Assembly (NCBI RefSeq): GCF_029223865.1
Contig: NZ_CP119520.1
Location: 4,836,001 to 4,900,000, forward strand
Source of the DNA: Telluria mixta
Lineage (GTDB): Bacteria; Pseudomonadota; Gammaproteobacteria; Burkholderiales; Burkholderiaceae_D
Length of the DNA: 64,000 nt
Direction: 5' to 3'
Below, piece after piece: positions 43,687 to 53,944 of this stretch. Positions within the stretch are counted from its first letter, which is position 1. Each line of letters opens with the position of its first letter. A program made the translations under genes and the position numbers. Under the pieces are notes generated by a model. The model did no database searches and was not told the origin of the DNA. It saw only the letters and a list, made by a program, of their open reading frames with translations.

Positions 43687-43776
43687 TTGCTCGTGTCCGT
43701 ATCGAGCAATTTTTGAATGTAAATCGCGAATGCGGCCGAAAAGGGTGCCCGAAAACGGGTGTACCGGCCGTCATTC
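43687..43776 (+). promoter_or_regulatory. Structured rpsB leader, candidate S2 autoregulatory site
   Basis: Two structures are visible. Hairpin 1 starts at about +1: TTGCTCG (43687-43693) pairs with CGAGCAA (43703-43709) and is followed by five T. Structure 2: GAATGCGGCC (43728-43737) pairs with GGCCGtCATTC (43766-43776, one bulged T), enclosing a CCCG-AAAA-CGGG hairpin (43748-43759). The fold ends 23 bases before the rpsB start. In gammaproteobacteria the rpsB leader binds S2 to repress translation; the same role here is inferred from position and structure. Confidence 0.55.
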
Positions 43777-43799
43777 AAGACCCAACCCTGGAGAATACA

Positions 43800-44546
43800 A
43801 TGTCTGTCACTATGCGCGAAATGCTGGAAGCCGGTGTTCACTTCGGCCACCAGACCCGTTTCTGGAACCCGAAAATGGCCCCGTTCATCTTCGGTCATCG
43901 CAACAAGATCCACATCATCAACCTGGAAAAAACCATGGCGATGTACCAGGATGCGATGAAGACCATCAAGCAGATCGCCGCCAACCGCGGCACGATCCTG
44001 CTGGTGGGCACCAAGCGCCAGGCCCGCGACATCATCGCCGCTGAAGCGCAGCGCGCCGGTGTGCCGTACGTCGACCAGCGCTGGCTGGGCGGCATGCTGA
44101 CCAACTTCAAGACGATCAAGACCTCGATCAAGCGTCTGAAGGACATGGAAGCGGCCATCGAGTCGGGCGAAGTCGAGAAGATGAGCAAGAAAGAAGCGCT
44201 GATGTTCTCGCGCGAACTGGACAAGCTGCAGAAATCGATCGGCGGCATCAAGGACCTGCAAGGCGTGCCGGACGCGATCTTCGTCGTGGACGTCGGCTAC
44301 CACAAGGGCGCCGTCACCGAAGCCGGCAAGCTGGGCATCCCGGTCATCGGCGTGGTCGACACCAACCACTCGCCGGAAGGCGTGACCCACGTCATCCCGG
44401 GTAACGACGACTCGTCGAAGGCCATCACCCTGTACGCACGCGGCGTCGCCGATGCGATCCTGGAAGGCCGTGCAAACGCCACCAACGAAGTCGCCGAGAT
44501 GGTCAAGTCGGCTGACGACTTCGTCGAAGTTTCCGAGCAAGCTTAA
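43800..44546 (+). CDS. rpsB: 30S ribosomal protein S2
   Basis: The 248-residue S2 protein of the small subunit is needed for S1 binding. Characteristic stretches: [34 protein letters not shown] and [25 protein letters not shown] precedes the ATG at good spacing. It is the first gene of the rpsB-tsf-pyrH-frr run. Confidence 0.98.
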   Translation: MSVTMREMLEAGVHFGHQTRFWNPKMAPFIFGHRNKIHIINLEKTMAMYQDAMKTIKQIAANRGTILLVGTKRQARDIIAAEAQRAGVPYVDQRWLGGMLTNFKTIKTSIKRLKDMEAAIESGEVEKMSKKEALMFSRELDKLQKSIGGIKDLQGVPDAIFVVDVGYHKGAVTEAGKLGIPVIGVVDTNHSPEGVTHVIPGNDDSSKAITLYARGVADAILEGRANATNEVAEMVKSADDFVEVSEQA

Positions 44547-44579
44547 TTCCCGGCGGGTCACGGCCCGCTGAGCTGTAAA

Positions 44580-44613
44580 GGGGCGCCGAGCCTAAGATCG
44601 AGCGCCCCTTTTT
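44580..44613 (+). terminator. Rho-independent terminator after rpsB
   Basis: GGGGCGC (44580-44586) pairs with GCGCCCC (44602-44608), followed by TTTTT. It lies between rpsB and tsf and would let S2 be made in excess over EF-Ts. Confidence 0.8.
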
Positions 44614-44643
44614 GCAAGCAGTTTCTGGATAGATTAATAATAT

Positions 44644-44684
44644 GCAAGCCGTCGAAGACGGCGGCTTGCTCCTACTTTTAGGAG
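44644..44684 (+). promoter_or_regulatory. tsf leader with hairpin hiding the ribosome-binding site
   Basis: Two adjacent hairpins precede tsf. The first pairs GCAAGCCG (44644-44651) with CGGCTTGC (44662-44669). The second pairs CTCCTA (44669-44674) with TAGGAG (44679-44684), a six-base stem with a four-base loop; its right arm is the Shine-Dalgarno sequence of tsf, seven bases before the ATG. The two hairpins share base 44669, so they may compete. The structure could limit or regulate EF-Ts translation. Confidence 0.5.
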
Positions 44685-44691
44685 AAATGAC

Positions 44692-45600
44692 ATGGCAGCG
44701 ATTACTGCAGCGATGGTTGGTGAACTGCGCGCGAAGACCGACGCACCGATGATGGAATGCAAGAAGGCACTGAACGAAGCCGAAGGCGACATGGCACGTG
44801 CCGAAGAGATCCTGCGCGTCAAGCTGGGCGGCAAGGCATCGAAAGCGGCAGCCCGCATCACCGCCGAAGGTGTCGTGACGGCTTTCGTCGCCGGCAACAT
44901 CGGCGCGCTGGTCGAAATCAATAGCGAAACCGACTTCGTCGCCAAGAACGACGAGTTCATGGCCATGGCCAACCTGGCTGCCAAGCTGGTCGCCGAAAAC
45001 AACCCGGCCGATGTCGCCGCCTTGGCCGCCCTGCCGGTCGACGGCAAGACCTTCGACGACGTGCGTACGGCACTGATCGGCAAAATCGGCGAGAATATGA
45101 CCGTCCGCCGCTTCCAGCGCTTCGAAACCACCGGCAAGCTGGCATCGTACCTGCACGGCAACCGCATCGGCGTGATCGTCGACTACGACGGCGCCGATGA
45201 GCAGGTCGGTAAAGACGTCGCGATGCACATCGCCGCGATGAAGCCGGTCTCCCTGTCGGCAGAGCAAGTGCCGGCCGAGCTGATCGAGAAAGAGCGTTCG
45301 GTTGCTCAGCTGAAAGCCAAGGAAGACGCCGACAAGGCCGTCGCCGAAGGCAAGCAGCCGCAATCGGCCGAGATCGTCGCGAAGCGTATCGACGGTTCGG
45401 TGCAGAAGTACCTGAAAGAAGTGTCGCTGTTCAACCAGGCTTTCGTGAAGAACGACAAGCAGAGCGTCGAGCAGATGCTGAAGGCCGCCAACACCACCGT
45501 GAAAGCATTCACGATGTACGTGGTCGGCGAAGGCATCGAGAAGAAAGTCGACGACTTCGCAGCGGAAGTGGCAGCCCAGATGGCTGCTGCCAAGCAGTAA
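44692..45600 (+). CDS. tsf: Translation elongation factor Ts
   Basis: EF-Ts exchanges GDP for GTP on EF-Tu. The 302-residue protein begins with [16 protein letters not shown] and has the signature [19 protein letters not shown] in the UBA-like N-terminal domain, followed by [11 protein letters not shown] and the C-terminal dimerisation part. TAGGAG precedes the start but lies in a hairpin. A terminator follows. Confidence 0.98.
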   Translation: MAAITAAMVGELRAKTDAPMMECKKALNEAEGDMARAEEILRVKLGGKASKAAARITAEGVVTAFVAGNIGALVEINSETDFVAKNDEFMAMANLAAKLVAENNPADVAALAALPVDGKTFDDVRTALIGKIGENMTVRRFQRFETTGKLASYLHGNRIGVIVDYDGADEQVGKDVAMHIAAMKPVSLSAEQVPAELIEKERSVAQLKAKEDADKAVAEGKQPQSAEIVAKRIDGSVQKYLKEVSLFNQAFVKNDKQSVEQMLKAANTTVKAFTMYVVGEGIEKKVDDFAAEVAAQMAAAKQ

Positions 45601-45608
45601 TAAAGAGA

Positions 45609-45630
45609 ACGGGCCGCAAGGCCCGTTTTT
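45609..45630 (+). terminator. Rho-independent terminator after tsf
   Basis: ACGGGCC (45609-45615), loop GCAA, GGCCCGT (45620-45626), then further T residues. A compact, perfect hairpin nine bases after the tsf stop. Confidence 0.88.
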
Positions 45631-45700
45631 ACAACCGGATGGCGATCCCGGCCGGTGCAGTACCGAATTCGAAATATCAATCATCACAGGAGCCCCATTC

Positions 45701-46417
45701 ATGACAAAACCAGCCTACCAACGAGTCCTCCTCAAACTGTCTGGCGAAGCGCTGATGGGCGACGATCCGTTCGGCATCAACCGCGCCACCATCGAACGCA
45801 TGGTCGCCGACGTGGCTGAGGTGTCGAAGCTGGGTGTGGAACTGGCAGTGGTGATTGGCGGCGGCAACATCTTCCGCGGCGTTGCACCGGGTGCGCAGGG
45901 CATGGACCGCGCGACGGCCGACTACATGGGCATGCTGGCCACCGTGATGAATGCGCTCGCGCTGGCCGACGCCATGCGCCAGCAGGGCATCACCGCCCGC
46001 GTGATGTCGGCGATCGGCATCGAGCAGGTGGTCGAGCCGTACGTGCGCCCGAAGGCGCTGCAATACCTGGAAGAGGGCAAGGTCGTGGTGTTCGCCGCGG
46101 GCACCGGCAACCCCTTCTTCACCACCGACACCGCCGCCGCGCTGCGCGGCTCGGAAATCTCGGCCGAAATTGTATTGAAGGCAACCAAGGTCGATGGCGT
46201 ATATACTGCCGATCCGAAGAAGGATCCGCACGCGACCCGCTACGAGCAGATCACGTTCGACGAAGCGATCGCGAAGCACCTGCAGGTGATGGACGCCACC
46301 GCGTTCGCCCTGTGCCGCGACCAGAAGCTGCCGATCAAGGTGTTCTCGATCGTCAAGCCGGGTGCGCTCAAGCGCGTGATCATGGGCGAGGACGAGGGTA
46401 CACTCGTACACGTTTAA
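45701..46417 (+). CDS. pyrH: UMP kinase
   Basis: Phosphorylates UMP to UDP in pyrimidine nucleotide synthesis; the bacterial hexameric amino-acid-kinase-fold type. The 238-residue protein shows [13 protein letters not shown] at the N terminus, [10 protein letters not shown] and the C-terminal [15 protein letters not shown]. The ATG has CACAGGAG upstream. It stands between tsf and frr, as in most proteobacteria. Confidence 0.98.
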   Translation: MTKPAYQRVLLKLSGEALMGDDPFGINRATIERMVADVAEVSKLGVELAVVIGGGNIFRGVAPGAQGMDRATADYMGMLATVMNALALADAMRQQGITARVMSAIGIEQVVEPYVRPKALQYLEEGKVVVFAAGTGNPFFTTDTAAALRGSEISAEIVLKATKVDGVYTADPKKDPHATRYEQITFDEAIAKHLQVMDATAFALCRDQKLPIKVFSIVKPGALKRVIMGEDEGTLVHV

Positions 46418-46445
46418 TCAATAGTTAGAAATACAGGAGAGCAGC

Positions 46446-47006
46446 ATGTCCGTCGCTGACGTTAAAAAAAGTGCCCAGGACAAGATGGCGAAATCCATCG
46501 AGACCCTGAGAGGCAACCTGGCCAAGGTTCGCACCGGCCGCGCCCACACCGGCATCCTGGACCACGTGATGGTCGATTATTACGGTTCGCCGACCGCGCT
46601 GCCGATGGTCGCCAACCTGACCCTGATCGACGCCCGCACGATCGGCGTTCAGCCGTACGAAAAGAAAATGCTGAACGTCATCGAAAAGGCGATCCGCGAA
46701 TCCGACCTGGGCCTGAACCCGTCGACGTTCGGCGATCTCGTCCGCGTGCCGACCCCGGCGCTGACCGAAGAACGCCGCAAGGAAATGGTCAAGCTGTGCA
46801 AATCGGAAGCGGAAGACGCGAAAATCGCCGTCCGCAACGTGCGCCGCGACGCCAACGAGCAGCTGAAGAAGCTGGTCAAGGACAAGGCGATCTCGGAAGA
46901 CGACGAGCGCCGCGCCCAGGACGATGTCCAGAAGATGACCGACAAGGCCGTCGTCGACATCGACAAGCTGGTTGCCGAAAAAGAAAAAGAAGTGATGACG
47001 GTGTGA
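46446..47006 (+). CDS. frr: Ribosome recycling factor
   Basis: RRF splits post-termination ribosomes together with EF-G. The 186-residue product has the usual length and the conserved [15 protein letters not shown] and [13 protein letters not shown] segments. ACAGGAGAG lies before the start. It follows pyrH after 28 bases. Confidence 0.98.
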   Translation: MSVADVKKSAQDKMAKSIETLRGNLAKVRTGRAHTGILDHVMVDYYGSPTALPMVANLTLIDARTIGVQPYEKKMLNVIEKAIRESDLGLNPSTFGDLVRVPTPALTEERRKEMVKLCKSEAEDAKIAVRNVRRDANEQLKKLVKDKAISEDDERRAQDDVQKMTDKAVVDIDKLVAEKEKEVMTV

Positions 47007-47050
47007 TCCGTATTGCGGCGTTCCCGTACGCCGCGTATCGTTGTGGACGT

Positions 47051-47080
47051 CGGACCGGCAGGCCAGGCCTGACCGGTCCG
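47051..47080 (+). other. Strong hairpin between frr and uppS
   Basis: CGGACCGG (47051-47058) pairs with CCGGTCCG (47073-47080), continued by CAGG/CCTG inside with one bulged A. The tail is TTCCGCCTTT rather than a pure T run, so it may be a weak terminator or an mRNA-stability element. Confidence 0.55.
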
Positions 47081-47129
47081 TTCCGCCTTTAGTTGCAATT
47101 CCTGCGCAGTCCGCCATTTGGCCAGATTT

Positions 47130-47888
47130 ATGATTTTTAAAAGTTCGACAACCGCAGTCCCCGAAGCGCCGAAGGTGCCGCGTCACATCGCCATCATCAT
47201 GGACGGCAACGGCCGCTGGGCGACCAAACGCCTGCTGCCCCGCGTGGCCGGCCACGTCAAGGGCGTGGACGCCGTGCGCAAGATCGTCGAAGCCTGCGTG
47301 GATCGTGGCGTGGAATACCTGACGCTGTTCGCGTTTTCGTCCGAAAACTGGCGCCGTCCGGCCGACGAAGTGTCCTACCTGATGGGCCTGTTCGTCACCG
47401 CGCTCGAGCGCGAAGTGTCGAAGATGCATGCGAATAACATCCGCCTGAAGGTCGTGGGCGATTTGTCGCGCTTCGATGCGAAGCTGCAGGACATGATCGC
47501 CAACGCCGAGCGCCGCACCGCCAACAACAGCCGCCTGACCGTCACCGTGTGCGCCAACTACGGCGGCCGCTGGGACATCATGCAGGCGACCGCCAAGATG
47601 GTCGCGGCCAACCCGGGCGTGACCGAGTACACCGAAGAGATGCTGGCCGAGCACCTGGCGATGGCCTATGCGCCGGAACCGGACCTGTTCATCCGCACCG
47701 GCGGCGAAGAGCGCATCTCGAACTTCCTCCTGTGGCAGCTCGCGTACTCGGAGCTGTACTTCACCGACACCTTCTGGCCGGACTTTTCGCCCGCTTCGCT
47801 CGACACGGCGATCGCGTCCTACCAGAGCCGGGAACGCCGCTTCGGCCGCACCGGCGAACAGGTCGCCAACAAGGCTAAACAAGGCTAA
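47130..47888 (+). CDS. uppS: Undecaprenyl diphosphate synthase (di-trans, poly-cis)
   Basis: Condenses isopentenyl diphosphate units into C55 undecaprenyl diphosphate, the lipid carrier for cell-wall and LPS sugars. The 252-residue protein has the catalytic [23 protein letters not shown] and [15 protein letters not shown]. The ATG at 47130 is preferred; a TTG at 47118 is in frame. No clear ribosome-binding site is seen. The cdsA start lies seven bases after the stop. Confidence 0.97.
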   Translation: MIFKSSTTAVPEAPKVPRHIAIIMDGNGRWATKRLLPRVAGHVKGVDAVRKIVEACVDRGVEYLTLFAFSSENWRRPADEVSYLMGLFVTALEREVSKMHANNIRLKVVGDLSRFDAKLQDMIANAERRTANNSRLTVTVCANYGGRWDIMQATAKMVAANPGVTEYTEEMLAEHLAMAYAPEPDLFIRTGGEERISNFLLWQLAYSELYFTDTFWPDFSPASLDTAIASYQSRERRFGRTGEQVANKAKQG

Positions 47889-47895
47889 CTCGCTG

Positions 47896-48723
47896 ATGCT
47901 CAGAACCCGCGTCATTACCGCCGTCGTGCTGCTGGCAATATTGCTGCCAGTCCTTTACTTCAACAACTACACGGCGTTCGCGGTCGTGGCGACGGTGTTC
48001 TTCGGCGCCGCCATCTGGGAATGCTTCCGGCTGTTCAATCCGGAGACGCACAACGCCCACGTGATCGCACTGGTCTGGGCCGCCGTGTTCGCGATCTCCG
48101 TGTTCACGGGGCACACGAATCTGTCGTTCTGGGCCGCGCTGAGCGTGGCCTTGTGGATCGCCCGGTTCGCGCCTTCGCTGAAGATCGGCCTGCCGCCGCT
48201 GGGCACGCCCGCGAACACGTTGCTGTCGCTCGTGTACGCGTTCGCCGTCGTCGGCTGTTTCGCCGCCATCGTCGACCTGTATTCGCACTCGCCGCTGTTC
48301 CTGCTGTCCGTGCTCGCGATCGTGTGGGTGGCCGACATCGGCGCCTACTTCGCCGGCAAGGCGTTCGGCAAGCACAAGCTGGCGCCGTCGATCTCGCCCG
48401 GCAAATCGTGGGAAGGCGCGATCGGCGGCGGCATCGCCGTGCTCGTGCTGGGCTGCCTGTCGGTCCAGTTCGGCGGCGACGCCTTCAACCAGACGTTCGC
48501 CGTGCGCGTCCAGCACACGTACGGCTGGCCCGTGCTGGCCGTCGTGCTCGTGCTGATGACGGCCGCCAGCATCGTCGGCGACCTGTTCGAATCCCAGCTC
48601 AAGCGCCGGGCGGGCATGAAGGACAGCAGCAACCTGCTGCCGGGCCACGGCGGCGTGCTCGACCGCATCGACGCACTGATCCCCGTGCTGCCGCTCGCCG
48701 CGCTGATCGGCTCGCGGCTGTAA
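47896..48723 (+). CDS. cdsA: Phosphatidate cytidylyltransferase
   Basis: Makes CDP-diacylglycerol for all phospholipids. The 275-residue integral membrane protein has about eight hydrophobic segments and the C-terminal family signature S-x2-KR-x2-G-x-KD-x3-L-PGHGG-x2-DR-x-D, seen as [20 protein letters not shown] followed by GVLDRID. It is tightly packed after uppS and before dxr. Confidence 0.97.
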   Translation: MLRTRVITAVVLLAILLPVLYFNNYTAFAVVATVFFGAAIWECFRLFNPETHNAHVIALVWAAVFAISVFTGHTNLSFWAALSVALWIARFAPSLKIGLPPLGTPANTLLSLVYAFAVVGCFAAIVDLYSHSPLFLLSVLAIVWVADIGAYFAGKAFGKHKLAPSISPGKSWEGAIGGGIAVLVLGCLSVQFGGDAFNQTFAVRVQHTYGWPVLAVVLVLMTAASIVGDLFESQLKRRAGMKDSSNLLPGHGGVLDRIDALIPVLPLAALIGSRL

Positions 48724-48854
48724 GACACCAGGCCGTTCCAATGCGGGCGGCGCGCCGCCTGCGCGCGTGCCGTGCCAGAATGACTCGGCGCTGGCGGTGT
48801 ATAAAACCCGGCAGACTCGCCCATGTTGGAGCGACCTTGACAATGGAACGCAAC

Positions 48855-50030
48855 ATGCAAAGCATCACTATCCTTGGCGCCACCGGTTCGATCGGCGTCT
48901 CGACCCTCGACGTGCTGGCACGTCATCCCGACAAATACCGTGTCTACGCGCTGTCCGCGCACGAGCGCGTGGATGCGCTCGCCGCGCAATGCCGCGTGTT
49001 CCGTCCGCAGCGCGCCGTCGTCGGTACGCCGGAAGCGGCCGCGCGCCTGCGCGACCTGCTGGCCGGCCTCCCGATCGACGTCGCCCACGGCGAAGCGGCG
49101 CTGTGCGAGATCGCCTCCAGCCCGGACACGGACACGGTCATGGCCGCCATCGTCGGCGCCGCCGGCCTCGCGCCCGCGCTCGCGGCCGCGCGCGCGGGCA
49201 AGAAGGTCCTGCTGGCGAACAAGGAAGCGCTCGTGATGTCCGGCCAGTTGTTCATGGACGCCGTCAAGGAGCACAAGGCGACGCTCCTCCCCATCGACTC
49301 CGAGCACAATGCCATCTTCCAGTCGCTGCCCGGGACGTATGCACGTTCGCCCGACGCGGCCGGCGTGGCGAAAATCCTGTTGACGGCCTCCGGCGGCCCG
49401 TTCCTGCAGCGCGCCGTCGAGACGCTGGAAGACGTGACGCCGGAAGAAGCCTGCAAGCATCCGAACTGGTCGATGGGTCGCAAGATCTCCGTCGACTCGG
49501 CCACCATGATGAACAAGGGCCTGGAAGTGATCGAGGCGCACTGGCTGTTCGGCGCGCCGGCGGACCGGATCGAAGTCGTGATCCACCCGCAAAGCGTGAT
49601 CCACTCGATGGTGTCGTACGTGGACGGCTCCGTGCTGGCCCAGCTCGGCAATCCGGACATGCGCACGCCGATCGCCCATGCACTTGCGTACCCCGAGCGC
49701 ATCGCGTCGGGCGTCGACCAGCTCGACCTGACGACGTTCGCCGCGCTGCAATTCCACAAGCCGGATTTCGACCGCTTCCCGTGCCTCGCGCTCGCCTTCG
49801 ACGCGTTGCGCGCGGGCGGTACGGCGCCTGCATTGCTGAACGCGGCGAACGAAATCGCGGTCCAAGCATTCCTGGAGCGCCGCATCGGCTTCCGCGACAT
49901 CGACCGCGTCGTGCGCCGCGTGATGGACGAGAACCCGCATGGCGAGGCGACCAGCATCGAGGCCGTGATGGCCCAGGACGCGCGTGCCCGCGACGCGGCC
50001 GGCTGCATCGTGCATGCGCTGCGAGCCTGA
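48855..50030 (+). CDS. dxr: 1-deoxy-D-xylulose 5-phosphate reductoisomerase
   Basis: Second enzyme of the non-mevalonate isoprenoid pathway; makes MEP using NADPH. The 391-residue protein has the dinucleotide motif [35 protein letters not shown] and the metal and substrate region [19 protein letters not shown]. Two in-frame starts are close: 48843 and 48855. The second is chosen because GGAACG lies six bases before it and the family begins near there. The product supplies IPP used by UppS, encoded two genes upstream. Confidence 0.97.
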   Translation: MQSITILGATGSIGVSTLDVLARHPDKYRVYALSAHERVDALAAQCRVFRPQRAVVGTPEAAARLRDLLAGLPIDVAHGEAALCEIASSPDTDTVMAAIVGAAGLAPALAAARAGKKVLLANKEALVMSGQLFMDAVKEHKATLLPIDSEHNAIFQSLPGTYARSPDAAGVAKILLTASGGPFLQRAVETLEDVTPEEACKHPNWSMGRKISVDSATMMNKGLEVIEAHWLFGAPADRIEVVIHPQSVIHSMVSYVDGSVLAQLGNPDMRTPIAHALAYPERIASGVDQLDLTTFAALQFHKPDFDRFPCLALAFDALRAGGTAPALLNAANEIAVQAFLERRIGFRDIDRVVRRVMDENPHGEATSIEAVMAQDARARDAAGCIVHALRA

Positions 50031-50068
50031 GTTCACCTGACCCGAGCGGGTACTGACGGGAGATAACC

Positions 50069-51427
50069 ATGAACCTGATCCACACCCTGCTGGCATTCCT
50101 GCTGGCGCTGGGACCGCTGATCGTCTTTCACGAACTGGGTCACTACATCGTCGCGCGCCTGTGTGGCGTGAAGGTGCTGCGCTTCTCGATCGGCATGGGG
50201 CGCATCGTGTGGTCGCGCCGCTTCGGCCCGGACCAGACGGAATGGGCGATCTCGGCGCTGCCCATCGGCGGCTACGTGAAAATGCTCGACGCGCGTGATC
50301 CCTCGACGGTGCCCACGAACGACGCCGACCTGCCGCGCGAATTCACGCGCCAGAACGTGTGGAAGCGCATCGCCATCGTGGCGGCGGGCCCCATCGCCAA
50401 CTTCATCCTCGCCATCGTCGTGATGGGCGCGCTGTTCATGCACGGGAAAGAGGAGCCGGGCACGCGCCTGCGTGCGATGCCGGAAGCGTCCGCCGTGTAC
50501 AAGGCGGGCGTGCGGGGCGGCGATGTCGTCACCGCCGTCAACGGCAAACCCGTGCAGTCGTGGACGGAGCTGCGCTGGGAAATCGTGCGCGCCGCCATCG
50601 ACAAGCATGCGGTTGAACTGACCTTGCGCGGCCCAGGGGGCGATAAAAGCGCGAACTCGGCGCCGTACCGCGCCGTGCTGCCCGCGGACCGCATGGCCAG
50701 CCTGGACGTGGACAGCGACGTGCTGGGCATCCTCGGCATGCAGCTGTGGCGCCCGCGGCCCAGCGTCGACAAGGTGCTGCCGGACGGCGCCGCCGCGCGC
50801 GCGGGCCTGCGCCAGGGCGACCTCGTGACCTCGATCGATGGCAAGCCGATCTCGGATGGCATCGCCTTCATCGAAGCCGTGCGCGGCGCCGCCGGCAAGA
50901 CCCTGCAGGTGGGCGTGCAGCGCGGGTCGGAGAACCTCGTGCTGCCCCTCACGCCGGACCGCGACCCGCAGTCGGGCAGGGGCCTGGTCAAACTGATGAT
51001 CGCGCAGGCGCCGGAGATGGTGACCGTGAAGGCGGGCCCGCTCGACGCGCTGGCGAAGGGCGCGCAGCGCACCTGGGAGACGAGCGCGATGACCGTCAAG
51101 ATGATCGCCAAGATGATCGTCGGCGAGGTCTCGCTGAAAAACGTGACAGGTCCGATCACGATCGCGGACGTCGCCGGACAGACCGCACGCTCTGGCCTGG
51201 AGCCCTTCCTGGAGTTCATCGCCTTCATCTCCATCAGCCTGGGTGTAATGAATCTGTTACCAATTCCCGTTCTGGACGGTGGCCATTTGCTGTATTATTC
51301 GCTGGAAGTTTTGACCGGGCGCCCCTTGCCCGCGCGGATCGGCGAGATCGCGCAGCGTGCCGGGGTCGGCCTGCTGTTCATGCTGATGGCGCTTGCCGTC
51401 TTCAACGACCTGGTGCGACTGCTCTGA
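50069..51427 (+). CDS. rseP: RIP metalloprotease RseP
   Basis: Inner-membrane site-2 protease that cleaves anti-sigma factors such as RseA to release sigma-E. The 452-residue protein has the zinc site HELGH in VFHELGHYIVARLCGV, two PDZ domains (about 130-215 and 225-305), and the third ligand region NLLPIPVLDGG with C-terminal membrane segments. GGGAGA precedes the ATG. It lies just before bamA, a conserved arrangement linking envelope stress control and outer-membrane assembly. Confidence 0.97.
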   Translation: MNLIHTLLAFLLALGPLIVFHELGHYIVARLCGVKVLRFSIGMGRIVWSRRFGPDQTEWAISALPIGGYVKMLDARDPSTVPTNDADLPREFTRQNVWKRIAIVAAGPIANFILAIVVMGALFMHGKEEPGTRLRAMPEASAVYKAGVRGGDVVTAVNGKPVQSWTELRWEIVRAAIDKHAVELTLRGPGGDKSANSAPYRAVLPADRMASLDVDSDVLGILGMQLWRPRPSVDKVLPDGAAARAGLRQGDLVTSIDGKPISDGIAFIEAVRGAAGKTLQVGVQRGSENLVLPLTPDRDPQSGRGLVKLMIAQAPEMVTVKAGPLDALAKGAQRTWETSAMTVKMIAKMIVGEVSLKNVTGPITIADVAGQTARSGLEPFLEFIAFISISLGVMNLLPIPVLDGGHLLYYSLEVLTGRPLPARIGEIAQRAGVGLLFMLMALAVFNDLVRLL

Positions 51428-51434
51428 ACACACG

Positions 51435-51478
51435 GCACTCCGAACTGTACGCTGCGCCTGCGGCGTGCACCGGAGTGT
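51435..51478 (+). other. Imperfect hairpin between rseP and bamA
   Basis: CACTCCG (51436-51442) pairs with CGGAGTG (51471-51477), with a second inner stem (GTACGC with GCGTGC). No T run follows. It may stabilise or attenuate the transcript between the two genes. Confidence 0.4.
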
Positions 51479-51550
51479 CCGGCTTACGCAGGACAAGCTC
51501 GGGCAAAGAACACGTAACGTTGTCCAATGACTGACCCATTGATCTAACCG

Positions 51551-53911
51551 ATGAATTTACAACCCGAACGTTTTGCCCAGCCGCGTTTTGCCTTGCCCTC
51601 CCGTCGCAGCATGATCGGCGCAGCCGTGCTGGCCCTGTGTGCCGGTCACGCCGCCGCCGTCGCTCCCTTCGTCGTGAAGGACATCCGGGTCGAAGGCATC
51701 CAGCGGACCGAGGCAGGCACGGTGTTCAGCTACCTGCCGGTGCGCGTGGGCGAGACCTTCGACGACGAAAAAGGCACGACGGCGATCAAGGCGCTGTATG
51801 CGACCGGCTTCTTCAAGGACATCCGCCTGGAAGAAGAGAACGGCGTGCTCGTGGTGCTCGTCGAGGAACGTCCGGCCATCGCGTCCGTCGACTTCACCGG
51901 CACCAAGGAATTCGAAAAGGACATGCTCGTCAAGGCGCTGAAGGACATCGGCGTCGGCGAGACCAAGATCTTCGACAAGGCCTCCGTCGACCGCGCCGAG
52001 CAGGAACTGAAGCGCCAGTACCTGTCGCACGGCCTGTACGGCGTGAAGATCACCACGACCGTCACCCCGATCGAACGTAACCGCGTGAACGTCATGTTCA
52101 ACGTGGACGAGGGCGACGTCGCCAAGATCAAGCAGATCAACATCGTCGGCAACAAGGCGTTCTCCGACAAGGAACTGCGCCAACTGCTGCAACTGAACAC
52201 GTCCGGCTGGCTCACGTGGTATTCCAAGGCCGACCAGTACTCGAAGCAGAAGCTGACGGGCGACCTGGAGACCATCAAGTCGTGGTACCTGAATCACGGC
52301 TACCTGGAAGTGAACGTCGAGTCCACGCAGGTCTCGATCACCCCGGACAAGAAAGACATCTACCTCACCATCAACATCACGGAAGGCGAGAAGTACACCG
52401 TCTCCGGCGTCAAGATGGATGGCGAATTGTTCGGCCGCGAGGAAGAACTCAAGAACCTGATCCTCTTGAGGCCGGGCCAGACCTATTCCGGCGACCTGCA
52501 GGAAGCATCGAACAAGCGCATCGCCGACCGCCTCGCGAGCTTCGGCTACGCGTTCGCGAACGTCACCGCGAACCCGGAGATCAACCGCGAGAAGCGCGAA
52601 GTCGCCTTCACGTTCTTCGTCGACCCGGGCAAGCGCGCGTACGTGCGCCACATGACCATCTCGGGTAACACGATCACCCGCGACGAAGTGATCCGCCGCG
52701 AATTCCGCCAGTTCGAGAGCTCGTGGTACGACCCGAACCGGGTGAAGCTGTCGCGCGACCGCGTCGACCGCATGGGCTACTTCAAGGACGTGACGGTCGA
52801 GACGCCGGAAGCGCAGGGCACCAACGACGCCGTGGACGTGAACATCGCCGTCGTCGAAAAACCGACCGGTAACTTCATGGTCGGCGGCGCGTTCTCGCAG
52901 GCGGAAAAATTCACCTTCACGGCGTCCGTCACGCAGGCCAACTTCGCCGGCAGCGGCAATACCGTCGGCGTGGAATTGAACACGAGCCGCTACAACCGCA
53001 CGATCTCGTTCGCGCAGACGAACCCGTACTTCACGGACGACGGCATCTCGCGCGCGTTCCAGCTGTACCTGCGCACGTCGCGTCCGCCGGCGCTGAACAT
53101 CGGTTCGTACACCGTGCGCCAGCAGGGCGGCAACCTGACGTTCGGCGTGCCGTTCTCGGAAATCGACACCGTCTACTTCGGCGCGGGCCTGGAAAAGACC
53201 CGCCTCGAGACGGACGAAAGCTCGCCGACCCTGTACAAGCAGTTCGTGCAGCAGAACGCGAAGGATGCCAATGCGAAGCTCACCGGCGTGGGCGAGGCGA
53301 CGACGAATGCGATCCCGCTGACCGTGGCCTGGGGCCGCGATTCGCGCGACTCCGCGATCACGCCGACGCGCGGCCGCTACCAGCGCGCCAACCTGGAAGT
53401 CGACTTCATCGGCGACGCCAAGTACTACCGCATCGTCTACGAACACCAGTGGTACCGCCCGGTCACGCGCTGGATGACCCTCGCGCTGAAAGGTGAGCTG
53501 GACTACGGCGCGGGCCTGGGCGGTCACGCCTACCCGGTCTTCAAGAACTTCTACGGCGGCGGCATCGGCTCGGTGCGCGGCTACGAGAGCTCGTCGCTGG
53601 GTATCGTCGACCCGTACACGTACGACGCCCTGGGCGGCGCGAAGCGCGTGATCGGCAATGCCGAGCTGCAGTTCCCGTTCCCGGGCAGCGGCCAGGATCG
53701 CTCGCTGCGCTGGTTCACCTTCGCCGACGGCGGCCAGATCTTCCAGGAGCACGAACCGATCCGCACGTCGCAGTTCCGCTACTCGGCAGGTATCGGCCTG
53801 TCGTGGATTTCCCCGGTGGGGCCGCTGAAGTTGAGTTATGCTAAGCCGTTGAACGCGAAGCCGGGCGACCGCCTTGAGCGCTTCCAGTTCCAGATGGGTA
53901 CCGGTTTCTGA
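51551..53911 (+). CDS. bamA: Outer membrane protein assembly factor BamA
   Basis: Central channel of the BAM complex that folds and inserts beta-barrel proteins. The 786-residue protein has a signal sequence (with an Arg-rich n-region, cleaved near AAAVA), five POTRA domains starting at VKDIRVEGIQRTEAGTVF, and a 16-stranded barrel. The conserved VRGYESSSLG loop lies near residue 676, and the chain ends FQFQMGTGF with the terminal Phe typical of outer-membrane barrels. It forms a run with skp and the lipid A genes. Confidence 0.98.
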   Translation: MNLQPERFAQPRFALPSRRSMIGAAVLALCAGHAAAVAPFVVKDIRVEGIQRTEAGTVFSYLPVRVGETFDDEKGTTAIKALYATGFFKDIRLEEENGVLVVLVEERPAIASVDFTGTKEFEKDMLVKALKDIGVGETKIFDKASVDRAEQELKRQYLSHGLYGVKITTTVTPIERNRVNVMFNVDEGDVAKIKQINIVGNKAFSDKELRQLLQLNTSGWLTWYSKADQYSKQKLTGDLETIKSWYLNHGYLEVNVESTQVSITPDKKDIYLTINITEGEKYTVSGVKMDGELFGREEELKNLILLRPGQTYSGDLQEASNKRIADRLASFGYAFANVTANPEINREKREVAFTFFVDPGKRAYVRHMTISGNTITRDEVIRREFRQFESSWYDPNRVKLSRDRVDRMGYFKDVTVETPEAQGTNDAVDVNIAVVEKPTGNFMVGGAFSQAEKFTFTASVTQANFAGSGNTVGVELNTSRYNRTISFAQTNPYFTDDGISRAFQLYLRTSRPPALNIGSYTVRQQGGNLTFGVPFSEIDTVYFGAGLEKTRLETDESSPTLYKQFVQQNAKDANAKLTGVGEATTNAIPLTVAWGRDSRDSAITPTRGRYQRANLEVDFIGDAKYYRIVYEHQWYRPVTRWMTLALKGELDYGAGLGGHAYPVFKNFYGGGIGSVRGYESSSLGIVDPYTYDALGGAKRVIGNAELQFPFPGSGQDRSLRWFTFADGGQIFQEHEPIRTSQFRYSAGIGLSWISPVGPLKLSYAKPLNAKPGDRLERFQFQMGTGF

Positions 53912-53944
53912 TCCGGCCCGTCGCCGAGACAAGGATTGCGAAGA

